From: Nocardia sp. BMG51109
Lineage (GTDB): Bacteria; Actinomycetota; Actinomycetes; Mycobacteriales; Mycobacteriaceae
Assembly: GCF_000526215.1 (NCBI RefSeq)
Contig: NZ_JAFQ01000004.1
Coordinates: forward strand, 3,100,001-3,164,000
Direction of reading: 5' to 3'
DNA length: 64,000 nucleotides
Position numbers and translations under genes: made by a program. Below are positions 62,178 through 64,000 of this stretch, in pieces. The notes under the pieces were generated by a model, which saw nothing but the letters and a program-made list of their open reading frames with translations, ran no database searches and was not told where the DNA came from. The stretch's first letter is position 1; every line of letters starts with the position of its first letter.

Positions 62178-63530
62178 ATGTCGGAACAGACGACCCGGCC
62201 GCAGCGCCGCGACCGAACCCATTGGCTCTACCTCGCCGTCATCGTGGCGGTGGTGGCCGGCATCTTCGTCGGCTGGCTGGCACCCGGCTTCGGGAAGTCG
62301 GTGGGCGAGCTGGGCACCATGTTCGTGAACCTGATCAAGATGATGATCTCACCGGTCATCTTCTGCACCATCGTGCTGGGCATCGGCTCGGTGCGCGCGG
62401 CCTCGCGGGTGGGGAAGGTCGGCGGCCTGGCGCTCGGGTACTTCCTGGTGATGTCGACCGTCGCGCTGGCGATCGGCCTGGTGGTCGGCAACCTGCTGGA
62501 GCCGGGCAGCGGCCTGAACATCGCCGAGCACGCGAAGGACGCCACCAAGTACGCCGAACAGGCCGAGGGCGCCGGCGGCACCTGGGACTTCCTGGAGAGC
62601 ATCATCCCGACGTCGCTGCTGTCCTCGCTGACGGAAGGCAGCGTGCTGCAGACGCTGTTCGTGGCGCTGCTGGTCGGATTCGCGATCCAGGCCATGGGCA
62701 GCACGGGGGAGCCGATCCTGAACGCGGTGGGGCTGATTCAGAAGCTGGTGTTCCGGATTCTGACGATGATTCTGTGGCTGGCGCCGATCGGCGCGTTCGG
62801 CGCGATCGCCAACGTGGTGGCGTCGACGGGGCTGGAGGCCGTCGAGCAGCTGGCGCTGCTGATGGTCGCGTTCTACCTGACCTGTGCGGTGTTCGTCTTC
62901 GGCGTGCTGGGCGTGTTGATGAGGGCCACGGCCGGCGTGTCGATCTTCAAGCTGGTCCGCTACCTGGCGCGGGAGTTCCTGCTGATCGTGTCCACCTCGT
63001 CGTCGGAGTCGGCGCTGCCGCGGCTGATCGCGAAGATGGAGCACATGGGAGTGGAGCGGAGCACCGTCGGCATCGTGGTACCGACCGGCTATTCGTTCAA
63101 CCTCGACGGCACCGCGATCTACCTGACGATGGCGACGCTGTTCATCGCCGACGCCATGGGCAACCCGCTGTCGTGGACCGAACAGCTGAGCCTGCTGCTG
63201 TTCATGATCGTGGCGTCCAAGGGCGCGGCGGGCGTCACCGGCGCGGGCCTGGCCACCCTGGCGGGCGGCCTGCAGAGCCACCGCCCCGAACTGCTCGACG
63301 GCGTCGGCCTGATCGTCGGCATCGACCGCTTCATGTCGGAGGCCCGCGCCGTCACCAACTTCGCCGGCAACGCCGTCGCCACCGTGCTGGTCGGCACCTG
63401 GACCAGCACCATCGACGCCCAGCGCGTGCGCTCGGTGCTGGACCGTCAGTTGCCTTTCGACGAGACCACCATGGTCGACAGCCACACACCGGACCGCACG
63501 GACAGCGACGACCTGGTCCCGTCCCGCTGA
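62178..63530 (+). CDS. dctA: DctA-type C4-dicarboxylate:cation symporter
   Basis: A 450-residue member of the DAACS (glutamate/C4-dicarboxylate) symporter family, importing succinate, fumarate, malate or related acids with protons or sodium. Eight transmembrane helices and two hairpins are predicted. Landmarks are the serine-rich HP1 loop (STSSSESALPRLI, residues ~271-283), GYSFNLDGTAIY (TM7, ~301-312) and NFAGNAVATVLV (~391-402). ATG at 62178 has GGAGG about 12 bases upstream, somewhat far. It is divergent from the sensor kinase/response regulator genes that likely control it, and is followed by a strong hairpin terminator. Confidence 0.93.
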   Translation: MSEQTTRPQRRDRTHWLYLAVIVAVVAGIFVGWLAPGFGKSVGELGTMFVNLIKMMISPVIFCTIVLGIGSVRAASRVGKVGGLALGYFLVMSTVALAIGLVVGNLLEPGSGLNIAEHAKDATKYAEQAEGAGGTWDFLESIIPTSLLSSLTEGSVLQTLFVALLVGFAIQAMGSTGEPILNAVGLIQKLVFRILTMILWLAPIGAFGAIANVVASTGLEAVEQLALLMVAFYLTCAVFVFGVLGVLMRATAGVSIFKLVRYLAREFLLIVSTSSSESALPRLIAKMEHMGVERSTVGIVVPTGYSFNLDGTAIYLTMATLFIADAMGNPLSWTEQLSLLLFMIVASKGAAGVTGAGLATLAGGLQSHRPELLDGVGLIVGIDRFMSEARAVTNFAGNAVATVLVGTWTSTIDAQRVRSVLDRQLPFDETTMVDSHTPDRTDSDDLVPSR

Positions 63531-63538
63531 GAGCCGCA

Positions 63539-63564
63539 AGCCCGCGTCCGACCGGACGCGGGCT
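63539..63564 (+). terminator. Hairpin terminator after the symporter gene
   Basis: Perfect 12-bp arms (AGCCCGCGTCCG and complement) around a two-base loop, 8 bases after the stop codon, without a T tract. Confidence 0.8.
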
Positions 63565-63606
63565 CGTCCGGGTCCGATCTGCTCGACGGTCCGCTGCACC
63601 GGCGCC

Positions 63607-64000
63607 GCGAATCAGCTCGCCTGGATCGACAACGGCCGTCACGTCATGGATTTCGTCCCTGTCGACAACCTCGCCGCCGCGACGGCAGCCGCGCTGAGCC
63701 GCGGCCGGGACCGCGGGGTCTACTACATCACCGATGGCGCTCCGATGCCGCTCCGGGACTTCTTCACTCCGGTCCTGGCAACCGCGGGTGCCGATGTCGG
63801 CCGCGCGCGAAGTGTTCCGCTCGCGGTCGCCGCGCCCGTCGCCGGGATCCTCGACCGGGCATGGCGACTGCTGCGCCGCCCTACCGCACCGCCGTTGAAC
63901 AACTGGCTGATCGCGACCATGGGCCGCGACCGCAGCTACGACATCACGAATGCCCGCGCCGACCTGGACTATCGGCCGAGCGTGACCTTCGCCGCCGGAC
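63607..64000 (+). pseudogene. 5'-truncated NAD-dependent epimerase/dehydratase (3beta-HSD-like), running off the window
   Basis: The frame begins abruptly about 40 bases after the symporter terminator and reads DNGRHVMDFVPVDNLAAA, then GVYYITDGAPMPLRDFF and later DITNARADLDYRPSVTF. This is the C-terminal half of an extended short-chain dehydrogenase (NAD-dependent epimerase or 3beta-hydroxysteroid dehydrogenase type). The N-terminal Rossmann GxxGxxG and the catalytic YxxxK are absent, and no upstream remnant exists. An in-frame ATG at 63646 could start a truncated protein, but it would lack NAD-binding. The 3' end lies beyond the window. Confidence 0.65.

Overview
The window is about 70% GC actinobacterial DNA. 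Gene families, GTG/ATG starts, short leaders and protein features all point to the Mycobacteriales, most likely Nocardia or a close relative. This is inferred from overall character only; no 16S rRNA or other marker gene is present. I saw no tRNA, rRNA or CRISPR array, but could not run a covariance search.

Region 1 (2-29695) is the 3' 29.7 kb of one giant non-ribosomal peptide synthetase gene whose 5' end lies outside the window. Its visible layout is A(partial)-T, three C-A-T modules, two C-A-T-E modules, two further C-A-T modules, then a C domain and a truncated, motif-less adenylation-like tail. There is no thioesterase. One module looks as if it has lost an epimerase, and several domains carry low-complexity in-frame insertions. 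A strong hairpin terminator follows.

Region 2 (29.8-35.7 kb) holds unrelated single genes: a Uma2-type nuclease-fold protein, a protein with an internal duplication, an NDH-2-like flavoprotein, a streptomycin/hydroxyurea phosphotransferase-family kinase, and a small HTH gene. The HTH gene is followed by a deletion scar joining two gene remnants, one of them the 3' end of a CutA-like gene.

Region 3 (35.9-44.2 kb) is accessory. A minus-strand string of small genes headed by an HTH regulator is split by a group II intron lying in the opposite orientation. Next come an XRE-ImmA/IrrE metallopeptidase gene overlapping a PIN-domain gene, a PPOX-fold protein, an alpha/beta-hydrolase remnant and a VapBC pair.

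Region 4 (44.3-47.1 kb) carries a two-gene ABC exporter and a RidA-family protein.

Region 5 (47.3-56.6 kb) is a guanidine/urea-carboxylase type nitrogen cluster: allophanate hydrolase, a KipA-KipI (urea carboxylase core) protein, two DUF1989 proteins (carboxyguanidine deiminase family), a small ORF, an APC permease and a divergent TetR regulator with a palindromic operator between them. The carboxylase lacks both its biotin carboxylase and biotin carrier domains, and a ten-copy hexanucleotide microsatellite sits directly in front of one DUF1989 gene. I consider this the most unusual arrangement in the window.

Region 6 (56.7-64.0 kb) has an MFS drug-type exporter with a long disordered tail, a NUDIX hydrolase, a GNAT acetyltransferase, and a DcuS/DctB-like two-component system divergent from a DctA-type dicarboxylate symporter. 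The window ends in a 5'-truncated NAD-dependent epimerase remnant.
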